Below, piece by piece: positions 54,201 to 64,000 of a stretch of DNA of 64,000 bases; the first letter of the stretch is position 1, and each line of letters starts with the position of its first letter. Made by a program: the position numbers and the translations under genes. The notes beneath the pieces are model-generated. The model saw only the letters and a list, made by a program, of their open reading frames with translations. It was not told the origin of the DNA and searched no databases. The stretch is from Anticarsia gemmatalis (taxonomy: Eukaryota; Arthropoda; Insecta; Lepidoptera; Erebidae), in NCBI RefSeq assembly GCF_050436995.1, contig NC_134751.1:9114001-9178000 (forward strand), written 5' to 3'.

Positions 54201-57200
54201 TCTGGAATTTAATATCTCATGAATTTTGATAGGACTTTCTCTGTATTATAATAACTTAAAATACCAAATAACTAACCAGTTACCATAATACTAATCTTCG
54301 TTTGTTGGGTAAAACCGCAACTTTGTTGAAGTCTAAACGCAAACAAGCAATATAAACGTTACTAACGAACTACTAAAATTACTGGCCGCAATTTCTTAGG
54401 TTACACACGCCACTCATACCTTGTACAAATAAGTATCTGTTCGAAACCACATGATTTCGTGTCTATTCCGCATGTGATACAATGGATAAAGCATTGCGTA
54501 AGAGTTGTAAAGTATGCTACTGGCCTTATGGCATTTTTTATTTAAAAAAATATGTTGTTCAATCATGTTGATTTGGATAGATCACAAGGAACGGAATACG
54601 AGTTCTCTTTAACAATTGAATTGCACAATAACCTTCGGTAAACATAAAGCAGTCATTATTTAAATAAAGTGTATATTAATTGTATCATGTTATTAAGAGT
54701 ATTTGTACAACCCACATCGCTGAAGGTTTGTTTTCATAGAAACAGTAGAGATAATGTATTTGATATGTCATGATACGTACCCAATTTTAAGAATTCTATT
54801 GTTGGGATGGTTCTAGACGTTTTGTCAACAAGAACAGTCCCGCTGTCTATCATATTGAATATGCATGAGTATATCGGCCTAAAAGCCGCTACATTTTTTA
54901 CGAAATCACCATAGAGGAATATTTTTTGCAATCCGGATATTTATATTTAGTATTTATAACGAACTTCGACCAGTTTTAAAAAAATCTTTGGCTCCATGAT
55001 CGTGGAAGTTATGTTTTATAAGTTGCCCTTGCGGTTTTTAGAAGCAGTTATGCGATAAACAAAATTGATTCCACACTCCGTAGCCGCAAACATACCGTTT
55101 ATACGACAAAATATGAATCGTGGAAGTAATTTCACAAGATTGTAAAATAATGTTTTCTGCTACAAGGTCCATAATTTTATAATTTTTTGATGATTTTCTT
55201 GTAGGTTGGCCTTGCTACATCGGCCATGACGGTCATCAGTGCTCAGTTCATCGGCACTGAGAAAACTGAATAAGGAATCTAGTAGCAGTATTAATTTCCA
55301 ACTGTCTTGCAAAAGTACTAGTTTTATCCTTTAATTCGAGGTGAAGATCAACTTGCCTGATCATGCCGCATTTTTTTACGTTTAACGCACTATTTTCTAC
55401 AACTGAGGTTTTCGTCCAAGTTTTAAATTCGGTCCTTGAGTCTACTAAGGTAACCAAGTGCGGCTTGACTGCATAATTTCAAGAGCTGAATAAAGATGGA
55501 GAATTATCAGGCAATCAAGGTTTTCTCCGATGTTTTCCATTTCTGTTGTAGTGACTGATAATATTTCTGCATAGTCATGTTGTGTTCAAATAAGAAGATA
55601 GTATATCATAGTTTGAACTGATTGAACATGTGATGTAAGGGTTAAGGTCGTTGTTATCACAGCACGGAGTCTGTCATGTCGCGTACATTATTACTGAGGT
55701 CTTATCGACAGATTGACTTTTCAGGTCTATATTTAGAGGCCATGACTTGCATATTTGTGTCTCCCGATACACAAGATTCCTCTCGGTACGGGAGGTTTTT
55801 TTTGTAAACAAACATAATGTATTTGTTCGAGTATTTAAATCGTAAAATAAGACCGACCTACGTATTCATTATAATTCAATTCTAACCTAGTAACTTATTT
55901 CTATCCTATACCAAATTTTTTAACATTCATCAATATAAATTCTTATGGCTTTTAATCTTCGTTCCCGACCGTACCCGCACCATTTTTTACTCTTAATAAT
56001 TAAAGTCAATTCGTACAATTGATACGCGTCGTACTCGTTACACTATACGTTGAATTGTTTAATACGTCACTGGCCACTATGTGAGACGAATAAAACCGTT
56101 CGATTTTGTGCGCTTAAAATAACCGTGTGTGTGTGTGACATTGAGATGAATGTTAACTCGTATAGTAATTGATAATATTAGTCTGTGAATTTTCCTTGTA
56201 AATATGTTTTGTTTGTATAGTTATAATGACATTGTTGAACAATGGTAATAAAAGTCCATTTAATATTCAGAAAATAAATAAACATTGTTAGTTACTTTTA
56301 GACGTTTTTGTAAATTATCGTCGCACGTCACGGCACGCTTTTGACGTCACGGTGTAAGAGACCAATGTGGCAACCATTAGTGTTTCCGTTTATTTTACTT
56401 TCAAATCTTCTGTGAATCATCTGCCAATGTCAGTAAATGATTGTTAGATGTAAATTGTATCAGTATGTGTGTTTACTAATGAAGACTTTTTGTGTAGCTA
56501 GACGTCTCCACAAAATCGGCAACCTTTTAGCGCCAGGATTTTATCTAAACGAGAGGTGTATGAATTCATTTAGATTACGCCACATGTGTTTAGTTGTAAT
56601 TTGACGGAGGACGAGTTATTAATAGTCCCGTTTATTTACAACTTCCTAGCTGGTAAAATATTCCGGAACATTTCGATTCTGGTTAGCCCTTAGCCATGAA
56701 CTCGCTATATTCTAGACAACAGCTTGGAAGATTATGATCAGAAGACGCATAATCTAGTACAGTAGTTCAGTACGGTAATAAATACATGCTTTAAGTTTGC
56801 TTAAAGCTTGTGTGACGAATTAATGTATCCTTTTGCGATTGTTACTAGACACGGATAGTGTGATTTTGTAAATATCATGGCCAATGAATGAACAAATTTT
56901 TTGATTAAAAGTACCTAAGACCTAATTAACTTATTTGTTTGATTAATTAGAAACGCTACAGCTAATTATTGGGTTCCGGTCTAGTATCCGTGTTGGGAAA
57001 GGTTTAATTAGATTGGGTGTCTACAAGCAACTACCCGGAAGACCTATACAATTTTGAAAAGAGCACATGTTTTGTGTTTTTGTAATGCAAGATAAGACCT
57101 TTTCGAAGTAGCATACCTAATGAAATCTGTCAATTGGTTTATTTGACTGTCTGTAAACATAGAGTGTAAAAGATTATTTTAAAGCTTATGTTTATACAAG

Positions 57201-60200
57201 GAAGACTAATTCGTAAATATTAGAAAATTATGTATGTAAAGAACTCGTATTACAAACCAATAAATTTCGGTATATGAATTACGTTGTTTTTAATTTATAT
57301 ACTTATCCAAAAATAAACCTCTTTATGATGAGATGTTACACGTGTAAACTGGTTCGAATCGTTTTGTATGGTAGTATAGTACTTTTAAGATAACAAAAGA
57401 TTTTCTTGTAAGAGGAAAATATAATAAATTGTTATTGTACCTTAAGCCGTGTCATGTAACAAATTTTGACAATTATATCAATGTGACTAGTGACTACGTA
57501 CGGTATTAATCTTAGGGAGGTTTCCCCCTTGCTTTAAATAGAGCGTAAGGCGGACGATTGTCAGAGTTCTTCAAATTTCCTTAAAGAATCTTCAGTTATA
57601 CCTTTTTAATTTGAGAGATTTAGTATCATATCTCCAAAATGGTGAGTCTTTATTTAAGTTGAATGGTAAGAACGGTCTGCAGGAGTCCAGATGCCTATAT
57701 GGTTATGTACAACCATCTATCTAATTCACTGCATAGTGATAGTACAAATTTGACGGAAATAACCAATTAAACTTTCTCTCTCTCTTAACTTAAGGGCACA
57801 ATAACTTATGGCATGACGTATAATTTTTCTATGCAATTAGGTCGATACTTTACTTAATAAAGTATGGCTAACACATGTCTTTATAGTTTTGATATGCGTC
57901 ATTTCACATGCTGTGAGGAATTACTGATATTGTCTCGTTGTATGTACTTTGTATGCAAGATAATTTACAGTTAAATGAGAAACGTAGATTATAATTGCAG
58001 TGTTTATATTGTTCATACAAACATTTCTTGGCGCTGTTTCTGTTTCCTTTATGTTTTCATATCTTGTTGATTTGTTCGTTTTTGTATGAACAGCTTTGTA
58101 TTTTCTAAATACACTTTTATGTATACTATTTCTATAAGAAAATAGCAAATTGTATTAAAACATTTTTTTTTATTCCTTTCGTATAGCAATTTATAAACAA
58201 TTTGTGTAGGTGTGTTAGCTTTAATTATTAATTTAATTCAGAATTGCTCTTGAATATAAAAGGGGCGTTACGATAGTTACCAATACATGCAGTGTATTCT
58301 GAATATTCAATATAGAAACAATTTACATAATACGACGATTGATTGAAAAGCACATTGATGGTCTTTTACATTTAACAACTAAGGATATATAATTGTGGAA
58401 TGCTAACAATGACTCTGCCCTACAGAATTTGTTGAGTTTGTTCTGTTGAATGTAATACTGTTTTACTTTTACATATTTTTACGGACTTATTAGTATCCTG
58501 ATAATTGGATTTTGATATCGGCTATATCATCGTGGGAATATCAAACTAAATTAAGTTTTGTTTAAAGTTAGATAAACTAATTGTATGTATGTTCCCACAT
58601 TTTAATGATGTTTGACATTTTAGTTGACATACTGGTGTATCACTAGGGCATATCCATTAAATTATAAAACAAAACGATTATGTGGAATTTGAAATAAGTG
58701 CTACGGGAAATGTTATGATATCGAAATTAAAATTAAATTGGTATCCTAGAAAAAGTACCAGCATTAATAATTGTAACTGGGATTATAATTTCTGTTTCAG
58801 ATTCTTTTATTGCACTCAAAGTTAGTTTAAAGTTCTTGTGATAGCAATAAGACCCCCACGTAGGAAGTTAAGGTCATAACCCTAAGAACCTATGATATTT
58901 CGAGTGTATGTGTGAATTAGAGGTAAACTGTCAGTTGTGAATGTAAACAAAACATGGTGACGAAACTTGCATTCGACTGAGAATTTTTTAAACTGTTCTT
59001 GAAGAGGTGCCAAGAGAGTACATTCGCATTTTGCTAACGTAACAGACTATGCCCCAAGTCTTATCATACAAGAAAAGACACGTAATTGGGGAAGGCAAAT
59101 ATTAAAATGGAAGAAAATACTGGTCCTACCCTTAATACTAAAAAAGATTAACAACTAGGTAGGTACATCTCGTAAAAATAAATTGACAGATTTGGATAAT
59201 ATTTTATAACCATTATATACATCAAAATCTAAATGGACATCTGTTCAGATGTGATATCAATTTATCCAAGCATATGTTAAGGAGAATAATTCTACGCGGG
59301 CGAAGTTAGTTAGAAATATAATTAGAGGAATGTCAATGAGGAAACGATGATGTTTTTTTAATGTTATTACATACTTCAAAATATGACTCGACGCTGATAA
59401 GCACATTCTATTGTGTCTGGGAGTGGATTAACGTCTATTATTGTTGACGAATTAGAATCTTTTAATTATATCTCTTATTTACTTTAACAGACATAAGATA
59501 GCAAATTGTTATACTACTTACTTATCTGCGGAAGTGACGAGTTGTTGTCAAACATTAATCATGATACTGAAGACCAATATCATGATCAAAATAGACCAAT
59601 TTTGTTACCTGAATAAGTATTGAGTCAATATAGTTCGATATGCATAGTGAGTACATTGATAACCTTTACAATGAAACAAAGCCTGTTTTTTTTACTCGTT
59701 ATTATGAAATGCAGTGTCATTTCTTTGGTGTGAATGCGAACAGCCTCTGAATTGTTCTTGACATTAATCATTGCCACAACATTGTAACAACACGTGACAA
59801 GATTGACAAGTAGTTACCTGATAGCAACATTGCTTCGTCGAGGGTCGCCGAAGTCGGCTCGCCTTTCTTCGCCACTGGAGCCACACCCATTTCGTGGATC
59901 TGAAACAAAAAAGTGCAATTCAGTATGCGGTAACGAGGCAATTTGGTTCAATGACCTCTGCACGGAAACCGGTTTTTGGAAGTCTGTATATTTCAGAAAT
60001 TCGTGAACAGATGAACAAATTGCAGTTCGGAGGTTTCATTACCTGTAAGAAAAGAAATATGACGTATACATTTTTCTGCTCCTGTGTCAACGAATTTGAG
60101 TTTCCTATTAATTTCTGTTACTCGATTTAAGTGTTGGAGAATTTTTTACGTTACTAAGGAACAAAGTATAAAACTTGTAGTTCAAAGACTTTATAAATAA

Positions 60201-61352
60201 CTCTTGATAAGAAAATGGCAACGTTTGATGGTTACACCTATGTTTATGCTTTGTTATAATTATAAGTATATCGGCGTTCATTGCTGCATTTGCTTGCATT
60301 TCATGCTTTAAATGGTAAAACACAGGCGAATCGTCTAACGATTCAAAGGTAGCTTATCAAGCTTATATTCTGATGCCAATACATTTAGCCCTTGTGGTAA
60401 ATTGGTACTCGACTTATGATCCCTTTAAACATAAATAAGTATCATACCTATAATACATTAAACACTTCAAGGTATCGTAAATCATTCTTATCTTTCCTAA
60501 GTCATGGAATCATGGAAGTGATCCGATGACAATATCACACATAGGTACCTATGCGCTATTCGTCATCATCACATAAAATACATAATTAAATAGGAAAATT
60601 GTCGAGTACAATAAACTGACAAAACCGCAATTTTGCGAGTAATCTAATGGGACATTCGGGGCAGCCGTGACGCGACGCATAGGCGCCTTATTCGTTAACA
60701 AACCCCATAAATATACAACTTCCTATGCATACACGCAACCAATCTCCCTAAAGCACTATAAACGACCCACCTTACATGCATTAAAATACCCACATTCATT
60801 AAGTATCAAATAGGTGTACTTAGATAATCAATATTTTTTATCTTTTACGCCAAAACATTTGCCTATCGTCTATCCTAGAAACACGCAAAGCGGTTTATTT
60901 TTATAATTATCAATTAGGTTGCGAAAGATTATTATTAGCATACGTTACACGGCGCCAACTACCGTCCTTTTGTAAATAATAAAAGTTGGTATGTCAGAAA
61001 AAAATAGCATCAGTATGAGGACAATATGTTGTATTTAACATTTATTACGAAGTCGCTATACGCCTCCTCTCGATACGTTTGTTATTGAAAAATAAACAGA
61101 AATAGGCCGGCGTACTCCGGCTTGTATATTTACAAATAGCACCAGCCAACGTCACTCTACACGTGGTATTTTATACATAATATTATTCGAAAAAAATTAC
61201 GAGAGCATAGCAACAAACCTCTATAACTCAATAATTATTTTACATATTTAAATACAATTGCAAGGCCAATAAATTACTGAAATAATTTATTTTTACTTTT
61301 ACTTTACCTCATTATCCGGGACAACATCGTACGTATAATTTTTTCTCGTCAT
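45105..61352 (-). CDS. Synaptic vesicle glycoprotein 2 / SVOP-like MFS transporter, complete eleven-exon gene
   Basis: Joined CDS on the - strand, in order: 61352-61308, 59899-59818, 50801-50640, 50132-49970, 48771-48650, 47899-47655, 47303-47149, 46848-46710, 46391-46108, 45740-45613, 45205-45105. It is 1626 nt, or 541 residues plus TAA. All introns are GT-AG and all phases agree. Seen: a polar N-terminus; TM1-2; the MFS motif WWGDTQGRR near residues 107-115; GSSSIVYTYLGEFNSLRHR; the 'ETP' motif FAPETPKFLF near 236-245; a long extracellular loop with Cys and NVT (about 340-385); and VELFPTKYRAMG before TM11. This matches the insect SV2-like/SVOP-like transporters. Vertebrate SV2 sits in synaptic vesicles; the many insect paralogues have unknown substrates and locations. 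The 9-kb second intron contrasts with the compact 3' part. Family call strong, substrate unknown. Confidence 0.93.
45388..45437. repeat. Perfect 21-bp foldback in the last intron of the SV2-like gene
   Basis: Arms 45388-45408 (TACTGCCTAAGTAATAAAGGT) and 45417-45437 are exact reverse complements around an 8-nt loop (CTACTATA). It lies between exons 10 and 11 and would form in the pre-mRNA. It is either a miniature foldback element or a structure relevant to splicing. Confidence 0.75.
45613..45740 (-). CDS. SV2-like gene, exon 10 (TM11-12)
   Basis: The acceptor is TTTTTACAG and the donor GTTC|GTAAGT. It encodes AMGICLSMMLGRSGSMVGSN and LIGWFLDVNCGAGFYLFGG. These match the family's 'AM...L....GR.G...G..' and the start of TM12. 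Read-through past the donor would stop after about ten codons. Confidence 0.92.
46108..46391 (-). CDS. SV2-like gene, exon 9 (TM8-10)
   Basis: The acceptor is TTTATTCCAG and the donor ACAG|GTAAGG. This is the longest coding exon. It completes the extracellular loop (AVCDDSIHPSTYLRST), then TM8, TM9 and TM10, ending NAVAVELFPTKYR, the conserved 'ELFPT.YR' motif of the MFS sugar/SV2 group. Confidence 0.93.
46710..46848 (-). CDS. SV2-like gene, exon 8 (extracellular loop)
   Basis: The acceptor is TATCTTCTAG and the donor ACG|GTGAGT. It encodes TNGFYVWFPSILNSL, typical of TM7 ends in this family, then a hydrophilic loop with a Cys and ending SNVT, a potential N-glycosylation site. Confidence 0.91.
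47149..47303 (-). CDS. SV2-like gene, exon 7 (central loop, TM7)
   Basis: The acceptor is CTATTACAG and the donor GCAGC|GTAAGT. It carries the rest of the charged cytosolic loop (VKTLIIENGEAGAYKKRS), then PLLRPPLLKWFALTSFVQFG entering TM7. Phase 0 in, phase 2 out. Confidence 0.91.
47655..47899 (-). CDS. SV2-like gene, exon 6 (TM5-6, central loop)
   Basis: The acceptor is TTCCTTCCAG and the donor CCC|GTAAGT. It encodes LAWLILPLEFAYPIP, SWRLLVVICASPFALG and the FAPETPKFLFATGRHEEAL block at the start of the large cytosolic loop. That block is equivalent to the 'PESP.FL...G....A' motif of this transporter class. Confidence 0.92.
47957..48184. repeat. Dispersed lepidopteran repeat in intron 5 of the SV2-like gene
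   Basis: It starts TACTAATATTATAAATGCGAA, then GTATG-rich sequence, 'gaaatttggtatataggtag', and ends near 'gaagtcgcgggcggcctctag'. It shares its head with the element at 1803 but has a different body. These traits fit the abundant short RTE-associated elements of Lepidoptera. No coding capacity. Confidence 0.6.
48650..48771 (-). CDS. SV2-like gene, exon 5 (TM4-5), tandem donor
   Basis: The acceptor is GTTTTACAG. It encodes MTGSSSIVYTYLGEF and NSLRHRDKMVTFGSSFIGMG. The 3' end reads CCGTGTAAAT, which offers two donors. CC|GTGTAA would shift the frame into a TGA early in exon 6. CCGT|GTAAAT keeps frame and gives IVLPCLAWLILPLEF, matching the family. The second is therefore chosen. Confidence 0.88.
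49970..50132 (-). CDS. SV2-like gene, exon 4 (TM2-4, MFS signature)
   Basis: The acceptor is TTTCTCCCAG and the donor ATATT|GTAAGT. It contains SYFWGWWGDTQGRRSVML, the MFS loop between TM2 and TM3, then TM3 and the start of TM4. A second frame across the same bases is open by chance. Confidence 0.92.
50640..50801 (-). CDS. SV2-like gene, exon 3 (TM1-2)
   Basis: The acceptor is TTTTGTTTCAG and the donor GCAG|GTAAAT. It encodes GFGVYNIFHMLMSG, TM1, then YVIPAAQCDLDLTTQQKGWL, which matches the family's '..P.A.CD..L....KG.L' extracellular loop, and the start of TM2. Confidence 0.92.
50802..59817 (-). other. Intron 2 of the SV2-like gene, about 9 kb
   Basis: Bounded by a GTAACT donor and a TTTCAG acceptor. 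It holds the small ORF at 52269-52457 and otherwise AT-rich sequence. The length suggests room for regulatory elements, as often seen in a first large intron. Confidence 0.8.
52269..52457 (-). CDS. Small ORF of 62 codons in intron 2 of the SV2-like gene, function unknown
   Basis: An ATG-to-TGA frame on the same strand as the host gene, with an in-frame TGA five codons upstream of the ATG. The first half is hydrophilic with four Cys and an NGT sequon. The second half is hydrophobic (ALTYLALVPPTIEFCSIIAA). Codon use is GC-richer than the intron, which hints at coding. There is no good donor at its end, so it would be a single-exon micro-ORF, a detached terminal exon or a relic. Family not recognised. 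Confidence 0.3.
   Translation of the reverse strand: MKKNCTKYSTWLNNGTNKRCNNFNIDSLCTEDYALTYLALVPPTIEFCSIIAAYPIIATLSL
59818..59899 (-). CDS. SV2-like gene, exon 2
   Basis: The acceptor is TTTGTTTCAG and the donor TCAG|GTAACT. It encodes the cytosolic segment ending TLDEAMLLSG, corresponding to the 'EEALE.TGFGKF' block just before TM1 in SV2/SVOP-like proteins. It is GC-richer than the surrounding intron sequence. Leaves in phase 1. Confidence 0.9.
61308..61352 (-). CDS. SV2-like gene, exon 1 (start codon)
   Basis: Fifteen codons (MTRKNYTYDVVPDNE) with donor GAG|GTAAAG. Its phase 0 end fits exon 2 exactly and the acidic tail runs on into IHEMGV. An alternative start is the Met in exon 2, four codons in. 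This exon is preferred because its donor and phase are right and an initiator-like TCAGT lies about 100 nt upstream. Confidence 0.75.
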
Positions 61353-61444
61353 ATTGAATAGAAATTTATTAAAAATATTTAAAATTAATGTTAAAAGTCT
61401 AAGCGATGTTTTGGTAATACAAGTACACGGCCAAAGTTTCAATA

Positions 61445-61465
61445 CAGTGTGCGAAACTGAAGTGT
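61445..61465 (-). promoter_or_regulatory. Candidate initiator of the SV2-like gene
   Basis: TCAGTTTCG on the - strand contains the arthropod initiator TCAGT, about 105 nt upstream of the ATG. No TATA box sits at the right distance, so this would be a TATA-less start. The motif is short, so this is only suggestive. Confidence 0.3.
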
Positions 61466-64000
61466 TTGTCAATTGTCATACTCGATTGACACTTCACTAG
61501 AGTTGGGATCATTTCTATTTTCAGTTCTTCATATCGATACTATTTTAACAATAATATAGATTTGTATCAATGCTAATGATTGATTCAACGTCTTAAGAGT
61601 AAACAAAAATATTTCTCAACGCAACAGGTCACGTAAGGTTGTTTGCATGAGTTAAAAATAGCCATGAATATAAAGAGAATATTGCCCTTGACCGTAGTAA
61701 GTAAAACTCTATTGCATATTTAAATGAAATTCTAATGCTTTATTAATTGTATTACGTAAAAAGGGAAAAATAAGGTTTGTTTCTCGGTTACCAGCGTACA
61801 AAATTGTAAGGTTATGAAGAATGGTTGCCAGCGTAATAATTTGTGTTTGAATAAAACAAGGCAGGGTGAGCGTGTGTGGCTTCATATTAGGGGGATAGCT
61901 ATCGGGTTTCTAATGTCAGTCTATGGGTAAACAAAGTTTTAAAAGTCGTTGCAAGTTAGCTAAAAGTTTAAAAATTAAATTATAGAAACAATACCAAAGA
62001 CTGTTAAAGAACTTCCATATTTTTTTACACTTCTTGAACAATAAACTCGCCATCTAAGGTTTTATTCTTGATATAATTTATTACTATAGTTCATTTAATT
62101 TAATCAATTTAGTATATAATATATCTCTTAAGTATGTGATATATTCTATATTCCAATGTTATGGTAACACGTTATCACAAAATGTCGTCACAAACCATAA
62201 TCTATCAGCTGGGCGAAACAAGTTCATGCTACACCACATGCTAGCAAGACACGCAATTAAGACAAAGAAAATTAAACTTTATCGCGAGAGCAGCATTGCT
62301 CATATTTGAATGATTGATACATCATATAAAAAAACTGAAATTCCGAGACGTCTGGTCACGCAGTCACGGTTCATTCATATGAGTTAAGATCTTCTCTAAC
62401 TGTCCTAATTTTAATATAGTTCATGGATAGTTGTAGTTAGAGAAAGAAAGCAATCAGTTAACAGTTTGATGACGTTCAATATTAAATTCATTGAACGAGT
62501 TTAATATTTTTATTCTTTTGAACAATGGCTGACGACTGGCATCTACAGTCACAATTTTATTCATTATTCTATCGGTGCATTGTTAATTAGTTAACACCAT
62601 CTAAGGTCCTTGAGTTATAAAAATATTTGCATAAGTATTTCATTCATAATTAAAACATGATCACGGTACCTATATGTATATGCACTAGGCAATCCTTACG
62701 AATGATTGCTTAACTGAAAGTACTAGGAAACTACGGTCGTAGATTATAATAATATTATTAATTAAGCCATAACAATCGAAATAATAGGTACACCTAAGTT
62801 CCTATAAAGAGCAAAAATATTAAGGAGTGTAAGTTAGCAAATAAAAAACCAAGTATATGTTTATAAGTTCAAACACGAAGAAAATAGTTTCAATGCAGGT
62901 TACATTCCAATCTATAGTGCCTACTAAACCGGTTATAGCATTCGTCTCTCCCAAGCTTTGAGTGTTCATAGAGAAGTAAGTGTAAACATAAGTTTTAATG
63001 AAATTGTTTGAATATCGACTTGAATAATTTATTTCGAAGATTTTCGAATTCTTTATGATCTTCTACCATTTTAGCGACAGTTATAGTGTTGTAATTAAAA
63101 AAATGTTATCGTCAACATTACAATAAATCTGTAAGTGTTAATTTTTTTTTTAAATCTGTTAGTTTCAATTTACTTCTATGTTTGTTGATTCTTCATTGAT
63201 TTAAAAATATTTGCTTAAACTTCAGAAATAAAGGATTCTAATCATTGTACTTATCGTAACAATTCAGTATGTATGTATGGAGAGTCAACGCAGTTCTTTT
63301 ACCCTACAATTTGTTATTGACCTTATCTGAACTTTGTCATGGCGCCTATTCAAATTAAGTAGTTATCTTGATTTATTACAACTAAATATGAATCTTGTGT
63401 TTGAATATTTAATTATATAGGTATATTTCAAATCGTGCTTGTTCAAAATTAGACTCCAATTCCAATCAAAGGTAGATTAATCACATTCATTTCTAAACAA
63501 CTTAACATACAGCATTGGAGATGAATCCTAGATTAGTTGTTTTTAATTATTTTAAATGGTGGCTTGTTAAGCTTTGACAGACCAACTTTAACATACAATA
63601 GTATTGAATCTTTAATCTGCTCATAGTGTTATCTAAATGATGTTTCAAATATGAAGCGCCTATCCACAATTTGTCCGCATTTATCGTTGCACCGCGTTGC
63701 TCATACGTCACTCGTTCACTATTTAGAACGCCTGATAATAAAGTAATAGCGAAAATTATCTGGGGGCACGGAAGTGCCCCCGCAAGTCGAGCAAAAAAAA
63801 GCGGCACGGCCGTAACATCCTTTTCTCGAAGCAATTCGGGCTATTTTTGACACCCCTATAATTTCGTGGTGGATAAAACAAGAAGCCTGGATTTTCAGCA
63901 ACTAATCAGTCATTGTATAAACACGGTATATTTAAAATTTCAGTCAATTTGAACCAGTAGTTTAAGAATGACAACTTGTTAAAATTTTGAATTTTGTCAC
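61466..64000. other. Upstream flank of the SV2-like gene
   Basis: No exon recognised. It includes the GC-rich block with the hairpin at 63762-63781. The ORFs overlapping that block on the - strand have no recognised features. Confidence 0.5.
63762..63781. repeat. GC-rich 8-bp hairpin with GGAA loop
   Basis: GGGGGCAC, loop GGAA, GTGCCCCC. It is striking in AT-rich DNA and sits in a GC-richer block (about 63640-63850) some 2.4 kb upstream of the SV2-like start codon. Confidence 0.6.

Noticed and set aside
55740..55810. Possible second SINE fragment ('catatttgtgtctcccgata')
   Set aside because: No A or B box and only weak resemblance to the SINE at 39725.

Overview
The window is AT-rich nuclear DNA from an insect, most likely a moth or butterfly. 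The evidence is short GT-AG introns, low coding density, a tRNA-derived SINE with Pol III boxes, and dispersed repeats of a style familiar from Lepidoptera. These include the 'TACTAATATTATAAA' repeat heads and the 'CTGCTGGGCA' / 'AGACCCGTGCCCAGCAG' fragments. There are no operons, rRNAs, tRNAs or CRISPR arrays. Gene models were joined by hand from the six reading frames using splice sites, phase continuity and family motifs.

Two complete protein-coding genes stand out, both multi-pass transporters of the major facilitator superfamily (MFS) but from different subfamilies. (1) A compact seven-exon gene on the + strand (13599-16653) encodes a 569-residue organic cation transporter-like protein (SLC22 type). 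(2) An eleven-coding-exon gene on the - strand (61352 down to 45105) encodes a 541-residue synaptic vesicle glycoprotein 2 (SV2)/SVOP-like transporter. Its second intron is about 9 kb and its last ten exons are packed into 45.1-59.9 kb. All exon junctions of both models keep frame. The SV2-like gene has a tandem splice donor at the end of exon 5 (only one choice keeps frame) and a possible alternative terminal exon just beyond its stop.

Layout. 1-13.5 kb: no recognisable gene, one dispersed repeat (about 1803-2050) and one exon-like ORF (11291-11434). 13.5-17.4 kb: the SLC22-like gene, then an exon-like ORF with a poly(A) signal (17092-17272). 17.4-43.7 kb: largely non-coding, with a possible promoter/first exon (about 20471-20650), an exon-like ORF (24639-24800), three non-autonomous DNA elements with terminal inverted repeats (26486-26684, 26987-27655, 28951-29187), a near-perfect hairpin (25810-25867), a decamer tandem repeat, a SINE (about 39725-39929) and unexplained GC-richer blocks. 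43.7-61.5 kb: the SV2-like gene, with a repeat in intron 5, a perfect 21-bp foldback in the last intron and an exon-like ORF inside the large intron. 61.5-64 kb: upstream flank, with a GC-rich hairpin.

No clearly new multi-gene system is visible. The most useful leads are four or five short exon-like ORFs that the two main models do not explain, and the foldback structures.
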